Below, piece by piece: positions 1 to 7,648 of a stretch of DNA of 64,000 nt. Both the position numbers and the translations under genes were made by a program. This DNA comes from Martinezella lusitana (GTDB lineage Bacteria > Pseudomonadota > Alphaproteobacteria > Rhizobiales > Rhizobiaceae): positions 62,001 through 126,000 of the forward strand of contig NZ_JACHBG010000006.1 in NCBI RefSeq assembly GCF_014207095.1, in the 5' to 3' direction. The notes beneath the pieces were generated by a model. That model made no database searches. It saw only the letters and a list, made by a program, of their open reading frames with translations, and was not told the origin of the DNA. Each line of letters starts with the position of its first letter. The stretch's first letter is position 1.

Positions 1-660
1 ACTGTAGCCGCGCATGGTGGCATAGCCGAGCGCCAGGGTTCCCCCGGTGTCGGAGCGCGCGAGGCTCTGCAGTCTATGTGCCCTGGCCGCGGGAAACAGC
101 AGCGGCTCGCGTGTCAAATCGGGAATGTCGTCAGGCGTAACGTCCTGGTCTGCGTGCTCGGGAATGAGCCCCTGCGCTTTCTGCCAGCTGGTCAGAGATG
201 GCTGGGTCGCAGGGGCCGGTTTTGCTGCCGGAATAACCGGTTCCGGCACATAGTCTTCGCCCTTCAACACGTCGACCTGCAGCAAGCGGTGCGAGTAGTC
301 GAGCGTCGGGCCGAGGATCTGGCCGCCGGGGATGTCCTTGAAGGCGGCGGAGATACGGCGAACGGTGAAAAGATCCGTCTGGCCAACCGGCTCGGCGACC
401 GCGATACGGGGCTGCGTCGTGCGATAGGCGCGCAGCAGGAGGATGGCTTCATAGAGATCGCCGCCTGCCTGTGCCAGCGCCAACGCCGCGAGATCAGGCT
501 CATAGAGCGATGCCTCACCCATGACGCGGTCGATGAGATAGGGGAGGCCTGTTCGAACGGCCTCGACGCGCTCGCGAGTAATCGGACCGAGATCGCTGCG
601 GAAAAGTCTTTCGGCCTGCTCGATGGCATATTCGCCGCCGCGGGTTGCTACATAAGCCAT
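1..660 (-). CDS. phnI: PhnI, C-P lyase core subunit (partial, C-terminus beyond window)
   Basis: The first 220 codons of a PhnI-type protein are present; the rest runs off the left edge (the family is about 360 residues). PhnI, with PhnG, PhnH and PhnL, forms the nucleosidase step of carbon-phosphorus lyase, replacing the adenine of ATP with the phosphonate. The N-terminus MAYVATRGGEYAIEQAERL and the following RVEAVRTGLPYLIDRVMGEA stretch are characteristic of PhnI. Its ATG shares one base with the phnH stop (TGATG), so it is translationally coupled as the third gene of phnGHI. phnJ and later genes would be expected to the left of the window. Confidence 0.93.
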   Translation of the reverse strand, partial: MAYVATRGGEYAIEQAERLFRSDLGPITRERVEAVRTGLPYLIDRVMGEASLYEPDLAALALAQAGGDLYEAILLLRAYRTTQPRIAVAEPVGQTDLFTVRRISAAFKDIPGGQILGPTLDYSHRLLQVDVLKGEDYVPEPVIPAAKPAPATQPSLTSWQKAQGLIPEHADQDVTPDDIPDLTREPLLFPAARAHRLQSLARSDTGGTLALGYATMRGYS

Positions 661-1205
661 CACAGCACCTCGATTTTCGTTGAACGGGGAATACCGAGCA
701 GACGCTTGCCGTCGACCAGATAGAGATCCCAGCCGAGGGGATAGCGGATCGCTCTTGCGCGCATTTGCCAGAAGGCGGGATCGACGCCATCGATATCGAT
801 CGTGATGCTATCCCTGATGCCGGGACCGGAAAGACGCAGCCGCTGTCCGGAACCAAGTCGCGCGGGGGCAAACAGCGTCGCTGCATCGTCCGGATAGGCG
901 AGGCTGCCGATGCGCAGCGAGGCGAGGACTTTGAGCTTCTCGGCAGAGTCGATTGCCGCGAAGACATAGTCCGCCTCGGCAAGCGGCGCCGGGCGGGCGC
1001 CCGTTGCGGTCAGGACGGAGCTCAAAGAGGCGTCGTCTTCGCAATGGAAGCTGCATTCGCGATCGAGCAGGCTCTCCGCGAGGCTCCAGAAACCCTCTTC
1101 CGACATGTCGCGAGGCTGGCCGGGCCGGCTGAGAGCCCACATGAGATCTTCAAACGTGGCATTGGTGCGGGTATCGTCCACGGTCGGTGTAAGGGAATGT
1201 GCCAT
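660..1205 (-). CDS. phnH: PhnH, C-P lyase subunit
   Basis: A 181-residue protein matching PhnH, a small non-catalytic subunit of the PhnGHIJ core complex. The N-terminal part, with FEDLMWALSRPGQP near residues 18-31, and the conserved tail with YPLGWDLYLVDGKRLLGIPR near residues 155-175 fit the family, and the length is typical (about 190). It begins two bases after the phnG stop and its stop overlaps the phnI start, so it is the middle gene of a tight phnGHI unit. Acts in the cytoplasm. Confidence 0.93.
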   Translation of the reverse strand: MAHSLTPTVDDTRTNATFEDLMWALSRPGQPRDMSEEGFWSLAESLLDRECSFHCEDDASLSSVLTATGARPAPLAEADYVFAAIDSAEKLKVLASLRIGSLAYPDDAATLFAPARLGSGQRLRLSGPGIRDSITIDIDGVDPAFWQMRARAIRYPLGWDLYLVDGKRLLGIPRSTKIEVL

Positions 1206-1207
1206 GG

Positions 1208-1666
1208 TCAGAATGTCTCCATTTGCACGCGGGTCGCTTCGACGTTTCGCAGTCGCTGGCTGTCTTCTTCCCGCTGACGGTCGTGCTCGGCGTTCAAAAA
1301 TTCGAGAATGATGTCGGCTCGATGATTGCTGGCAATTGCCGCATCGATGATCGCCATTGCCATGGCATGCTCGAGGTCGCGGCCAATGATGGCGCCATAG
1401 CCTTCTACGGACTGTCCCGGCACGCGGATATGCGCTTCGGATACAAGCACTTCGCCCAGGTGAAAGGCGGTGCCCTGGACGGTATCCGTCAACGGAAGCA
1501 TCACAAGGCCGGTACGGTTGACGACAACGTCGACGTCGCCAAGCGTGTCGAGCATCTGTTCGGCGGTGGCCTTGATGTTTGTCGGACGGCTTGCTGCGAG
1601 AATCTCCAGGGTCTGCGCATGGGCATAGGATGCGCCGACCGGATCACCAGTCTTCTCCTTAGTCAT
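1208..1666 (-). CDS. phnG: PhnG, C-P lyase subunit
   Basis: A 152-residue protein resembling PhnG, the small subunit that pairs with PhnI in the C-P lyase core. Features seen are GTAFHLGEVLVSEAHI (about residues 68-83), the GYGAIIGRDLEHAMAMAIID segment, and an acidic C-terminal helix, all usual for PhnG; length is normal (about 150). It is the first phn gene here. The 142-bp gap upstream carries a perfect inverted repeat that matches sites in front of phnF and the transporter genes, so expression probably starts there under PhnF control. Confidence 0.93.
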   Translation of the reverse strand: MTKEKTGDPVGASYAHAQTLEILAASRPTNIKATAEQMLDTLGDVDVVVNRTGLVMLPLTDTVQGTAFHLGEVLVSEAHIRVPGQSVEGYGAIIGRDLEHAMAMAIIDAAIASNHRADIILEFLNAEHDRQREEDSQRLRNVEATRVQMETF

Positions 1667-1721
1667 CGTCTTTTCCTTGGCACTTAGGGGTCGCTTGATG
1701 CCGGCGATGGGTCACCGGAAA

Positions 1722-1752
1722 CATTCGGATGATTACTATAATCATCCGAATG
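1722..1752. promoter_or_regulatory. Candidate PhnF operator upstream of phnG
   Basis: A perfect 14-bp inverted repeat with a 3-bp spacer: left arm 1722-1735, right arm 1739-1752. Each arm contains ATTCGGAT, and the two elements are centred 21 bp apart. The same element, ATTCGRAT in pairs 19-20 bp apart, occurs at 5606-5637 and 5784-5810. It ends 56 bp before the phnG start. It is AT-rich inside and lacks a T-run, so it reads as an operator and not as a terminator for the kinase gene upstream. Confidence 0.75.
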
Positions 1753-1808
1753 AATTGTCCATCTCGTTTTGCTTTGAGAGACGAGATTCCTCGAACTGGG
1801 CGAAGCGC

Positions 1809-2609
1809 TCAGTCGTCACGCCGGCGCAGCCATTCGGCTGTGATGCGGCTTGCGTCCCACGCGGCGGCCGCCGGCGTCTGTCCCTGCAGCAAAGCGAATA
1901 GAAATGCGCCTGCGAAGCGGTCGCCCGCGCCGATCGTGTTTGCCGTAGCAATCCTCTCGGCCGGTTCGACCTCTAATGCGCTTGAACCGTCGAACAATGT
2001 GATTGGGCGCGGACCATCGGTAAGGACGAGCATTTTCAGGCGTGGGCCGGCGATTGCGGCCGCGCGCTGCCAGGCATGAGCAAGATCGTCTGGAAGGTCG
2101 TCACGAGAGGAGATGACATAGTCCGCCGGGCGCGGCGTCGCCGGCTTGAGTGGAAATTGGGAGAGAACTAGCGGTTGCGCACTGATCTGATCGACAATGT
2201 GCCCATCAAGGGTAAAGGCATTGATATAGACGCCTGCGCTCGACAGCTTCCCCGGAGCGGTTAGGGGATGCGCCCGGCCGGCCGGTGCGATGATCGTCCG
2301 CTCGCCGTTGGGCTCCAGGAAAATTTCCAGCGGCGCGGTTTCTCCGGGGGCCATCATTATATAGTCGGTGTCGAAACCGGCGGAGGAAAGCGATGTGAGC
2401 GTGGCTTGCCCTTGCTCGTCGTGCATCAACCGCGAGACGAGTGCGACGTCGGCTCCCAGTTCCAGAAGCTGCTGGCCGGTATAGTAGGCGCCGCCGCCAA
2501 GCCGGGTTGTTCGGGATGAAAACTGCATCCGGCCGCCCCGGATCAACGGGGCATCCAATTGCCATATGCGGTCGTGATTTACCGATCCGATTACGATTAT
2601 TCGGGGCAT
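1809..2609 (-). CDS. PfkB-family (ribokinase-like) sugar or nucleoside kinase
   Basis: A 266-residue PfkB-fold kinase. The N-terminus (IIVIGSVNHDRIW), the RLGGGAYYTGQQLLELGA stretch near residue 36, and the C-terminal anion-hole motif NTIGAGDRFAGAF near residues 222-234 (the Asp of GAGD is the expected catalytic base) are all present. The family phosphorylates sugars or nucleosides with ATP. It lies 7 bp after the second permease gene and just before phnG, inside the putative PhnF regulon. It may phosphorylate whatever the neighbouring importer brings in, or a ribose-phosphate product of C-P lyase; the substrate cannot be read from sequence. It is a little shorter than typical ribokinase (about 300). 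Confidence 0.85.
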   Translation of the reverse strand: MPRIIVIGSVNHDRIWQLDAPLIRGGRMQFSSRTTRLGGGAYYTGQQLLELGADVALVSRLMHDEQGQATLTSLSSAGFDTDYIMMAPGETAPLEIFLEPNGERTIIAPAGRAHPLTAPGKLSSAGVYINAFTLDGHIVDQISAQPLVLSQFPLKPATPRPADYVISSRDDLPDDLAHAWQRAAAIAGPRLKMLVLTDGPRPITLFDGSSALEVEPAERIATANTIGAGDRFAGAFLFALLQGQTPAAAAWDASRITAEWLRRRDD

Positions 2610-2616
2610 GCTTTAC

Positions 2617-3456
2617 CTATCTGTCGTCAATGCCTGGTGCTAACGCGTCCACGATGAAACGCTGCGCCAGTAGGAAGATCAAGAGAACGGGAACGATCGA
2701 TAACAGGCTTGTCGCCATCAACGGACCCCAAGCTCGCTCGGCGCCTTCGAGATCGGCAAAGACGGCAATGCCTGTCGTGAGCGTCTTCTTGAAAGCGTCG
2801 TCCAGCACGAGCTGACCCCAGAGATAAATGTTCCAGGCGCCCATGAAGGAAATTACCGAGAGGGCCGCAATTGCCGGGATGACATTCGGAACGCCGATCT
2901 CGAAAAATTGCCGCCACAGGCCGCTCCCATCGATCCGGGCCGCCTCGAACATCGAGCCCGGCAGCGATCGAAAGGCTTGCCGCATATAGAAGACATAGAA
3001 ACCGATATAGGGAATCGACGGGATGATCATCGCCCCATAGGTATCGACCGCCTGGAGTTTTACCACTGCGATATAGGTCGGGATGATCGCCAGCACATTC
3101 GGAAAGGACATGGTGGCGATGACGAACCAGAACAGCGTCTGCTTCCCTTTGAACTCTAGCCGTCCGAAGGCGAAACCCGCCGGGATCGCGAGAATAAGCT
3201 TTCCGGCGGTGATAAGGCTTGCCGTGAGGATGGAGTTCCACAGCCACATCCAGATGGGATGGCGGCTGGCGGCAATGGTGAAATTCGCCAGCGTCGGATT
3301 TTCCGGCCAGAGGCGCACGGTCTTTGCCATGATCATGTCGTTCGGCGTGAAAGCCGCGGCCACCATCCAGACAAGCGGAAATATCGTGACGATGCAGATT
3401 GCCATGAGCACGACGTGCAGCAGCAACCTGTGAAGCTTATGACCGATATTGCTCAT
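2617..3456 (-). CDS. ABC importer permease, MalG/UgpE type
   Basis: A 279-residue inner-membrane permease of the carbohydrate CUT1 type. The first membrane span is near residues 9-31; the EAARIDGSGLWRQFFEIGVPNVIPA segment carries the EAA-loop signature that contacts the ATPase. The frame stays open far upstream, but the ATG at 3456 is the sensible start: it overlaps the stop of the preceding permease gene by 4 bp (ATGA) and the sequence before it is not permease-like. Together with the next two genes it forms an importer that has no ATPase in this cluster, so a shared UgpC/MsmK-type ATPase encoded elsewhere is likely. Confidence 0.9.
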   Translation of the reverse strand: MSNIGHKLHRLLLHVVLMAICIVTIFPLVWMVAAAFTPNDMIMAKTVRLWPENPTLANFTIAASRHPIWMWLWNSILTASLITAGKLILAIPAGFAFGRLEFKGKQTLFWFVIATMSFPNVLAIIPTYIAVVKLQAVDTYGAMIIPSIPYIGFYVFYMRQAFRSLPGSMFEAARIDGSGLWRQFFEIGVPNVIPAIAALSVISFMGAWNIYLWGQLVLDDAFKKTLTTGIAVFADLEGAERAWGPLMATSLLSIVPVLLIFLLAQRFIVDALAPGIDDR

Positions 3457-4337
3457 CTGTAATGCACCCGCTTCTCGCTGACGCGGAACTGCAGCCATGT
3501 AATGGCGAGTACGAGAGCTATGATGATAACGGCAACGGCGCTGGCAGGGCCGAACTGGAAGAACATTAGGCCTTGTTGCCACAGGAAATACAGAAGGCTC
3601 GAGCTTCTGCCCGCCGGTCCGCCATGGGTCAGGACATCGATGACGCCGACGATGTCGTCGAGGACATGGAAGAAGGTCGTGACGCTGATGAAGAAGGCGG
3701 TCGGCGTCATCAGCGGCAGGCTGATGTTGAAGAAATGCCGTGTCGAGCCGGCGCCGTCGAGCTGTGATGCCTCGCGCAGTTGTTTCGGCAGATTTGCCAG
3801 CGCCGCCAGCCATAAAAGCATGTTGAGGCCGAAGGTCTTCCAGAAGGTAACAAGGCTGACGCAGAACAAAGCAAGGTTCGGATCAGTGTGCCAACGCGAC
3901 GGCGGAAAGCCGAAGTAGCCCAGGACTTCATTGAGCAAGCCATTGACTGGATTGAACAGCCAGGACCAGGCGACACCCGCAACGGAATAGGCCACGATTG
4001 TCGGCAGGAACAGGCTGCCGCGATAGAGCCCCTGCAAGGGATTCTTGCGCACCGAATGCAGCATGACGGCAAAGATCAAGGGGATTATGATCTCCGCGGG
4101 GGTGAGGACGATGCAATAAAGAAGCGTATTCCAGGCAGCCAGACGGAAGTCGGAACTGCCGAAAATCGATGCATAATTGTCGGCACCGACAAAGCGGATA
4201 TCTGCGGATAGCAGATTCCAGTCGACGACCGATAGCAGCATAGAGGCGAGGAGCGGTCCGTAGAGAAATATCGCCACGGCAAGCACGGCCGGCCCCACGA
4301 ACAAATAGGGGGCCAGCGATTTGAAACGGAATGGCAT
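3453..4337 (-). CDS. ABC importer permease, MalF/UgpA type
   Basis: A 294-residue permease with about six membrane spans. The N-terminus (SLAPYLFVGPAVLAVAIFLY) is typical of UgpA/MalF relatives in rhizobia, and REASQLDGAGSTRHFFNISL near residues 195-214 is the EAA loop. It lies 10 bp after the binding-protein gene and overlaps the next permease gene by 4 bp. CUT1 importers carry sugars, polyols, glycerol-3-phosphate or glycerophosphodiesters; with a C-P lyase operon alongside, a glycosyl- or glyceryl-phosphonate is a reasonable but unproven substrate. Confidence 0.9.
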   Translation of the reverse strand: MPFRFKSLAPYLFVGPAVLAVAIFLYGPLLASMLLSVVDWNLLSADIRFVGADNYASIFGSSDFRLAAWNTLLYCIVLTPAEIIIPLIFAVMLHSVRKNPLQGLYRGSLFLPTIVAYSVAGVAWSWLFNPVNGLLNEVLGYFGFPPSRWHTDPNLALFCVSLVTFWKTFGLNMLLWLAALANLPKQLREASQLDGAGSTRHFFNISLPLMTPTAFFISVTTFFHVLDDIVGVIDVLTHGGPAGRSSSLLYFLWQQGLMFFQFGPASAVAVIIIALVLAITWLQFRVSEKRVHYR

Positions 4338-4347
4338 GATACGAAGC

Positions 4348-5595
4348 CTATGCCGAAATCAGCCCTGCAAGCTCGTCGTGAGCTCCCTTGATGCCGTCGG
4401 TAACTGTCGTTTCCTTGAGCAGCATACGCGCAACCCATTTGCGCCAAACCGCCTGACCTTCGAGGCCGCGCTTGCCCGGCCAGATCGTTTCTGCGGTCAA
4501 ACCGTCCGCCAGTTGTGCGGCCGCGGGCTTCATGAACTCGTTGATCAGCGGAATGTCGTGCTGCGACGTGTTGAGATAGCCGGTCTGGGACCAGAGTGCC
4601 TGCCCTTCCTTCGAAGCACAGAATTCGAGGAAGGCAAGCGAAGCCTCCGCCTGTTCCTTGTTGCGGGTGTAGACGGCGAGGAAATTACCACCGCTGTTCA
4701 TCTTGCGCGGATGTCCTGCAAGGCCGGGAAACTTGGTCGTGACGGCCTTGGCGGCGCCGAACGGGAAGGAAATCGCCGCCGTCGAACTGGTCGTGCAGAT
4801 GGCAAGCGCGCCGGACTGGAACGCGGCGACCTGTTCCTTGTCGCCAACGGGCAGCCAGAGGCCCTCATGGGCCGGCGCGCAATATTCGCTCATGCCGGCA
4901 ATTGCTTCCGGGCTGTTCAGGGCGAGCTTGCCATCGGGATCGATGATGAAGCCGCCGGCATTCTGGATGAAGGATTGGCTCGTCCATTCGTTGTTGGACA
5001 GCGAGATCGGCGAACGATAGGTCGGATGCTTGCCTTTCAGGGCCGCATCGAGCTTGCGTGCGCTCTCGCAGAGCCACTTGGTGTCCGGTGTTTCCGGAAG
5101 GTTGGGGTCGAGGCCGGCAGCCTTCCACATCTCGCTGTTGATATAAGTAATTGGCGTCGACATGGCCCAGGGAAGGCCGATGACTGCGCCATCGATCGTG
5201 ACCAGCGGTAATACGGAGGAACGAAAATTGGCGAGAATGACCTCAGCCTTCGCAGCATTGATCTCACGCAGATCACGCGCGCCGAGTGTGCGCTTGGCAA
5301 AATAGCCGAACTTCCAGCCGGTGATCATCATGGCTGGCGGTCGACCGGCAGCGACGCTGGCGACAGCCTTGGCCGTGACGGCTTCATAGTCGCCATCGAA
5401 CCGGTTGGTAACGGTTACGCCTAGGTTCTTTGCGTTGAACGCATCGACGACTTTTTGGAACGGCTTGTCGGGACCCCAGGTGCTCGAAATTTCAATCGCC
5501 GCATCGGCAGAACGGGCTTTGCCGGTCATTGCGATCGATGTGCCGATGACTGCGGTCGTACCCGCGATGAATTGCCGACGATTAAGCGCTACCAT
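4348..5595 (-). CDS. ABC importer substrate-binding protein (family 1, Tat signal)
   Basis: A 415-residue periplasmic binding protein of the family that includes MalE and UgpB. The N-terminus has a twin-arginine motif (NRRQFIAG, residues 5-12) followed by a hydrophobic stretch and an Ala-rich cleavage region near residue 30, so export by Tat is likely. Family features include GLPWAMSTPITYIN near residues 143-156 and FLEFCASKEGQALWSQTGYL in the C-terminal lobe. It is the first gene of the transporter-kinase unit; its promoter region holds a paired ATTCGAAT site. The substrate is not identifiable from sequence. Confidence 0.9.
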   Translation of the reverse strand: MVALNRRQFIAGTTAVIGTSIAMTGKARSADAAIEISSTWGPDKPFQKVVDAFNAKNLGVTVTNRFDGDYEAVTAKAVASVAAGRPPAMMITGWKFGYFAKRTLGARDLREINAAKAEVILANFRSSVLPLVTIDGAVIGLPWAMSTPITYINSEMWKAAGLDPNLPETPDTKWLCESARKLDAALKGKHPTYRSPISLSNNEWTSQSFIQNAGGFIIDPDGKLALNSPEAIAGMSEYCAPAHEGLWLPVGDKEQVAAFQSGALAICTTSSTAAISFPFGAAKAVTTKFPGLAGHPRKMNSGGNFLAVYTRNKEQAEASLAFLEFCASKEGQALWSQTGYLNTSQHDIPLINEFMKPAAAQLADGLTAETIWPGKRGLEGQAVWRKWVARMLLKETTVTDGIKGAHDELAGLISA

Positions 5596-5605
5596 TATAT
5601 CCTCA

Positions 5606-5637
5606 ATATTCGAATGAATAATAAAACATTCGAATAT
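5606..5637. promoter_or_regulatory. Candidate PhnF operator upstream of the binding-protein gene
   Basis: A perfect 11-bp inverted repeat, ATATTCGAATG at 5606-5616 and CATTCGAATAT at 5627-5637, with a 10-bp AT-rich spacer. The two ATTCGAAT cores are centred 20 bp apart, about two helical turns. It ends 10 bp before the start codon of the minus-strand binding-protein gene (ATG at 5595-5593). It shares its core element with 1722-1752 and 5784-5810. Confidence 0.75.
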
Positions 5638-5752
5638 CTATCTAATGGGCGCAGGTGACACTCATGTGAAGATCTCAAAGCCTAACCATGAAATATGAGA
5701 GGAAAATTTGGCTTTGATGGCTCCCTTCAGGATGATGATCGCCGGAGAGAGA

Positions 5753-5781
5753 TTGAAAACCAATGCTGGAGCCGATATATG
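5753..5781 (+). promoter_or_regulatory. Predicted sigma-70-type promoter of phnF
   Basis: TTGAAA at 5753-5758 and TATATG at 5776-5781 are separated by 17 bp, a good match to the housekeeping consensus. The candidate operator 5784-5810 starts directly after the -10 element, over the expected transcription start, which fits repression (autoregulation) by PhnF. Confidence 0.55.
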
Positions 5782-5783
5782 AC

Positions 5784-5810
5784 ATTCGAATGACATCATA
5801 GAATTCGGAT
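5784..5810. promoter_or_regulatory. Candidate PhnF operator upstream of phnF
   Basis: ATTCGAAT at 5784-5791 and ATTCGGAT at 5803-5810, cores centred 19 bp apart. This is the third member of the set with 1722-1752 and 5606-5637. Here the second element is asymmetric (one G), so the pair is less symmetric than at the other two sites. It ends 8 bp before the chosen phnF ATG, so binding would block both initiation and early elongation. Confidence 0.65.
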
Positions 5811-5818
5811 GGGTGGGC

Positions 5819-6577
5819 ATGGAAAAAAAACTGCTGCATGGGCAATGGCAACAGGTTGAGAGCGATATCGCCGAGGATATTCTGACCGGCCGTCTGTCAC
5901 CCAAGGCGCAGCTTCCCACCGAGGCGGATCTGATGGAACGCTTCGGCGTTGGGCGCCACACCATACGGCGCGCGATTTCCCGGCTGGAGAGCCGAGGGCT
6001 CGTGTTGGTCGAGCAAGGGCGGGGAACCTTCGTAAGAGACAGCCGCCTCGACTACCGCCTGTCGGAGCGCACGCGGTTTTCCCAGAATCTGCTCGATCAG
6101 GGCAGGGAGCCGCTTGGGCAGGCCATTCACGAAGAGGTAGTGCCTGCCACCGAACTGATTGCCGAAGCCTTGCGGCTTCCCCAAGGCGAGCCGGTCTATC
6201 ATATCGTCAGACGCGGCTTTGCCGATGAAGAGCCGATAAATTTTTCGCATGCCTACTTTCCGGTGCGCCGTTTCCCTGGTTTCGATGAGGCGCGACGCAG
6301 CGGGCGAAGCGTGACGCTTATCCTCGCCGAGTATGGCATCCCCGATTATATCCGCCTGCGCACGGACATCATCGCTCGCTTGCCGACAAATGAGGAGGCA
6401 AAGCAGCTATGTCAGTCGGCATCGCAGCCGGTGGTCGCGCTAAGGAAGGTGGACGTGGACCTCAAGGGCACACCGATCTCCTATTCCGAATCCATATGGC
6501 CGGGTGAGCGTGTGCAGTTCTCCATCGACAATACCAGCCAGCTTCTGGATGTGCTGGCGCGCGCCGATGCGGGCTGA
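5819..6577 (+). CDS. phnF: PhnF-type GntR/UTRA regulator of phosphonate genes
   Basis: A 252-residue HutC-subfamily GntR repressor. The winged helix-turn-helix covers about residues 10-75 (LPTEADLMERFGVGRHTIRR, then the wing with LVLVEQGRGTFV), and a UTRA ligand-binding domain fills the rest. The PhnF assignment rests on similarity in type and on its place opposite the phn genes. A GTG six bases upstream (5813) is a possible alternative start. It is transcribed away from the transporter-kinase-phnGHI genes, and all three promoter regions share the same paired element. Confidence 0.87.
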   Translation: MEKKLLHGQWQQVESDIAEDILTGRLSPKAQLPTEADLMERFGVGRHTIRRAISRLESRGLVLVEQGRGTFVRDSRLDYRLSERTRFSQNLLDQGREPLGQAIHEEVVPATELIAEALRLPQGEPVYHIVRRGFADEEPINFSHAYFPVRRFPGFDEARRSGRSVTLILAEYGIPDYIRLRTDIIARLPTNEEAKQLCQSASQPVVALRKVDVDLKGTPISYSESIWPGERVQFSIDNTSQLLDVLARADAG

Positions 6578-6673
6578 ACGGAATTCGCTCTGCGCGTTTG
6601 CTTCCGAGCCGTTGTGAATGACGCTTCCGCACTGATGTGCTAAACATACTAGCCTCTCAAGCGCGGGGGGACG

Positions 6674-7492
6674 ATGTTGATGTTGGAGGCGGACAGGCTA
6701 TTCGCCGGCTCGATACCGGAAAACTACGACCGCTATATGGTGCCGCTGATTTTCGAGCCTTATGCGGCAGACATTGCGCGGCGCGCCGACTCCCTGGCGC
6801 CGAAAGCGGTCTTGGAGATTGCCGCCGGAACCGGGGTCGTGACACGCACCTTGGCGCCCAAACTCCCTGCTGATGCAACCTATGTTGCGACCGACCTCAA
6901 TCAGCCGATGCTCGACCATGCGGCGCTGCGGCAACCGTCCGACAGCCGCGTCACATGGCGGCAAGCGGATGCCATGATGCTGCCCTTTGAAGATGCGGCA
7001 TTCGATCTCGTCCTTTGCCAATTCGGCGCGATGTTCTTTCCCGATCGTACGGCTGCCTATCGTGAAGCAAGGCGCGTCCTGATGCCCCGGGGACATTTCC
7101 TGTTCAACGTGTGGGATCGTCTCGAGGAGAATATTTTCGCAGATGATGTGACGAACGCGCTCGCCAGGTTGTTTCCGAACGCCCCACCGCGCTTTCTTGC
7201 CCGCATGCCGCACGGCTATCACGATCTGGAGGTGATCCGCAGGGATCTCGAACAGGCGGGTTTCTCACGGGTGCAGATAGAAACAACAGCCGCCGAAAGC
7301 CGCGCGGCGTCGTCGCAGCTGGTGGCGTCTGCTTATTGCCAGGGAACGCTTCTGCGCAATGAAATAGAGGCGGAGCAACCCGGAACGCTGTCGGCTGTGA
7401 CCGACTATGTCGCGGCAGCAATCGCAGACAGGCATGGCAGCGGCGAGATTGCCGCGAAAATTCAGGCGCATGTTGTCCTTGCCATTGCATGA
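6674..7492 (+). CDS. Class I SAM-dependent methyltransferase
   Basis: A 272-residue methyltransferase. Motif I is AVLEIAAGTGVVTRTLAPKL (about residues 43-62), an acidic loop VATDLNQ follows, and the DLVLCQFGAMFFPD segment corresponds to motifs II/III; this is the Methyltransf_11/25 type. A GGGGGG run 5-10 bases before the ATG at 6674 supports the start. It is 96 bp after phnF in the same direction but has no evident link to phosphonate metabolism. Substrate unknown. Confidence 0.85.
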   Translation: MLMLEADRLFAGSIPENYDRYMVPLIFEPYAADIARRADSLAPKAVLEIAAGTGVVTRTLAPKLPADATYVATDLNQPMLDHAALRQPSDSRVTWRQADAMMLPFEDAAFDLVLCQFGAMFFPDRTAAYREARRVLMPRGHFLFNVWDRLEENIFADDVTNALARLFPNAPPRFLARMPHGYHDLEVIRRDLEQAGFSRVQIETTAAESRAASSQLVASAYCQGTLLRNEIEAEQPGTLSAVTDYVAAAIADRHGSGEIAAKIQAHVVLAIA

Positions 7493-7648
7493 AGCTCGTT
7501 CCGGCTGTTGGCACGGTGTCAGCGACGAATTAACGGAGAAATAACTATATTTCCAAGCAAAGCGGTCGATTTGTACGTTCGGCGAGAAGTTGTTATATCG
7601 CGCGGAGTACGGAATAGAGATCCAAGGCAATGTATACTGGGATTTCTG

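Noticed and set aside
1722..1752. Reading the perfect inverted repeat as a terminator of the kinase gene
   Set aside because: The stem is AT-rich, has no T-run, and matches operator-like sites at two other promoters.
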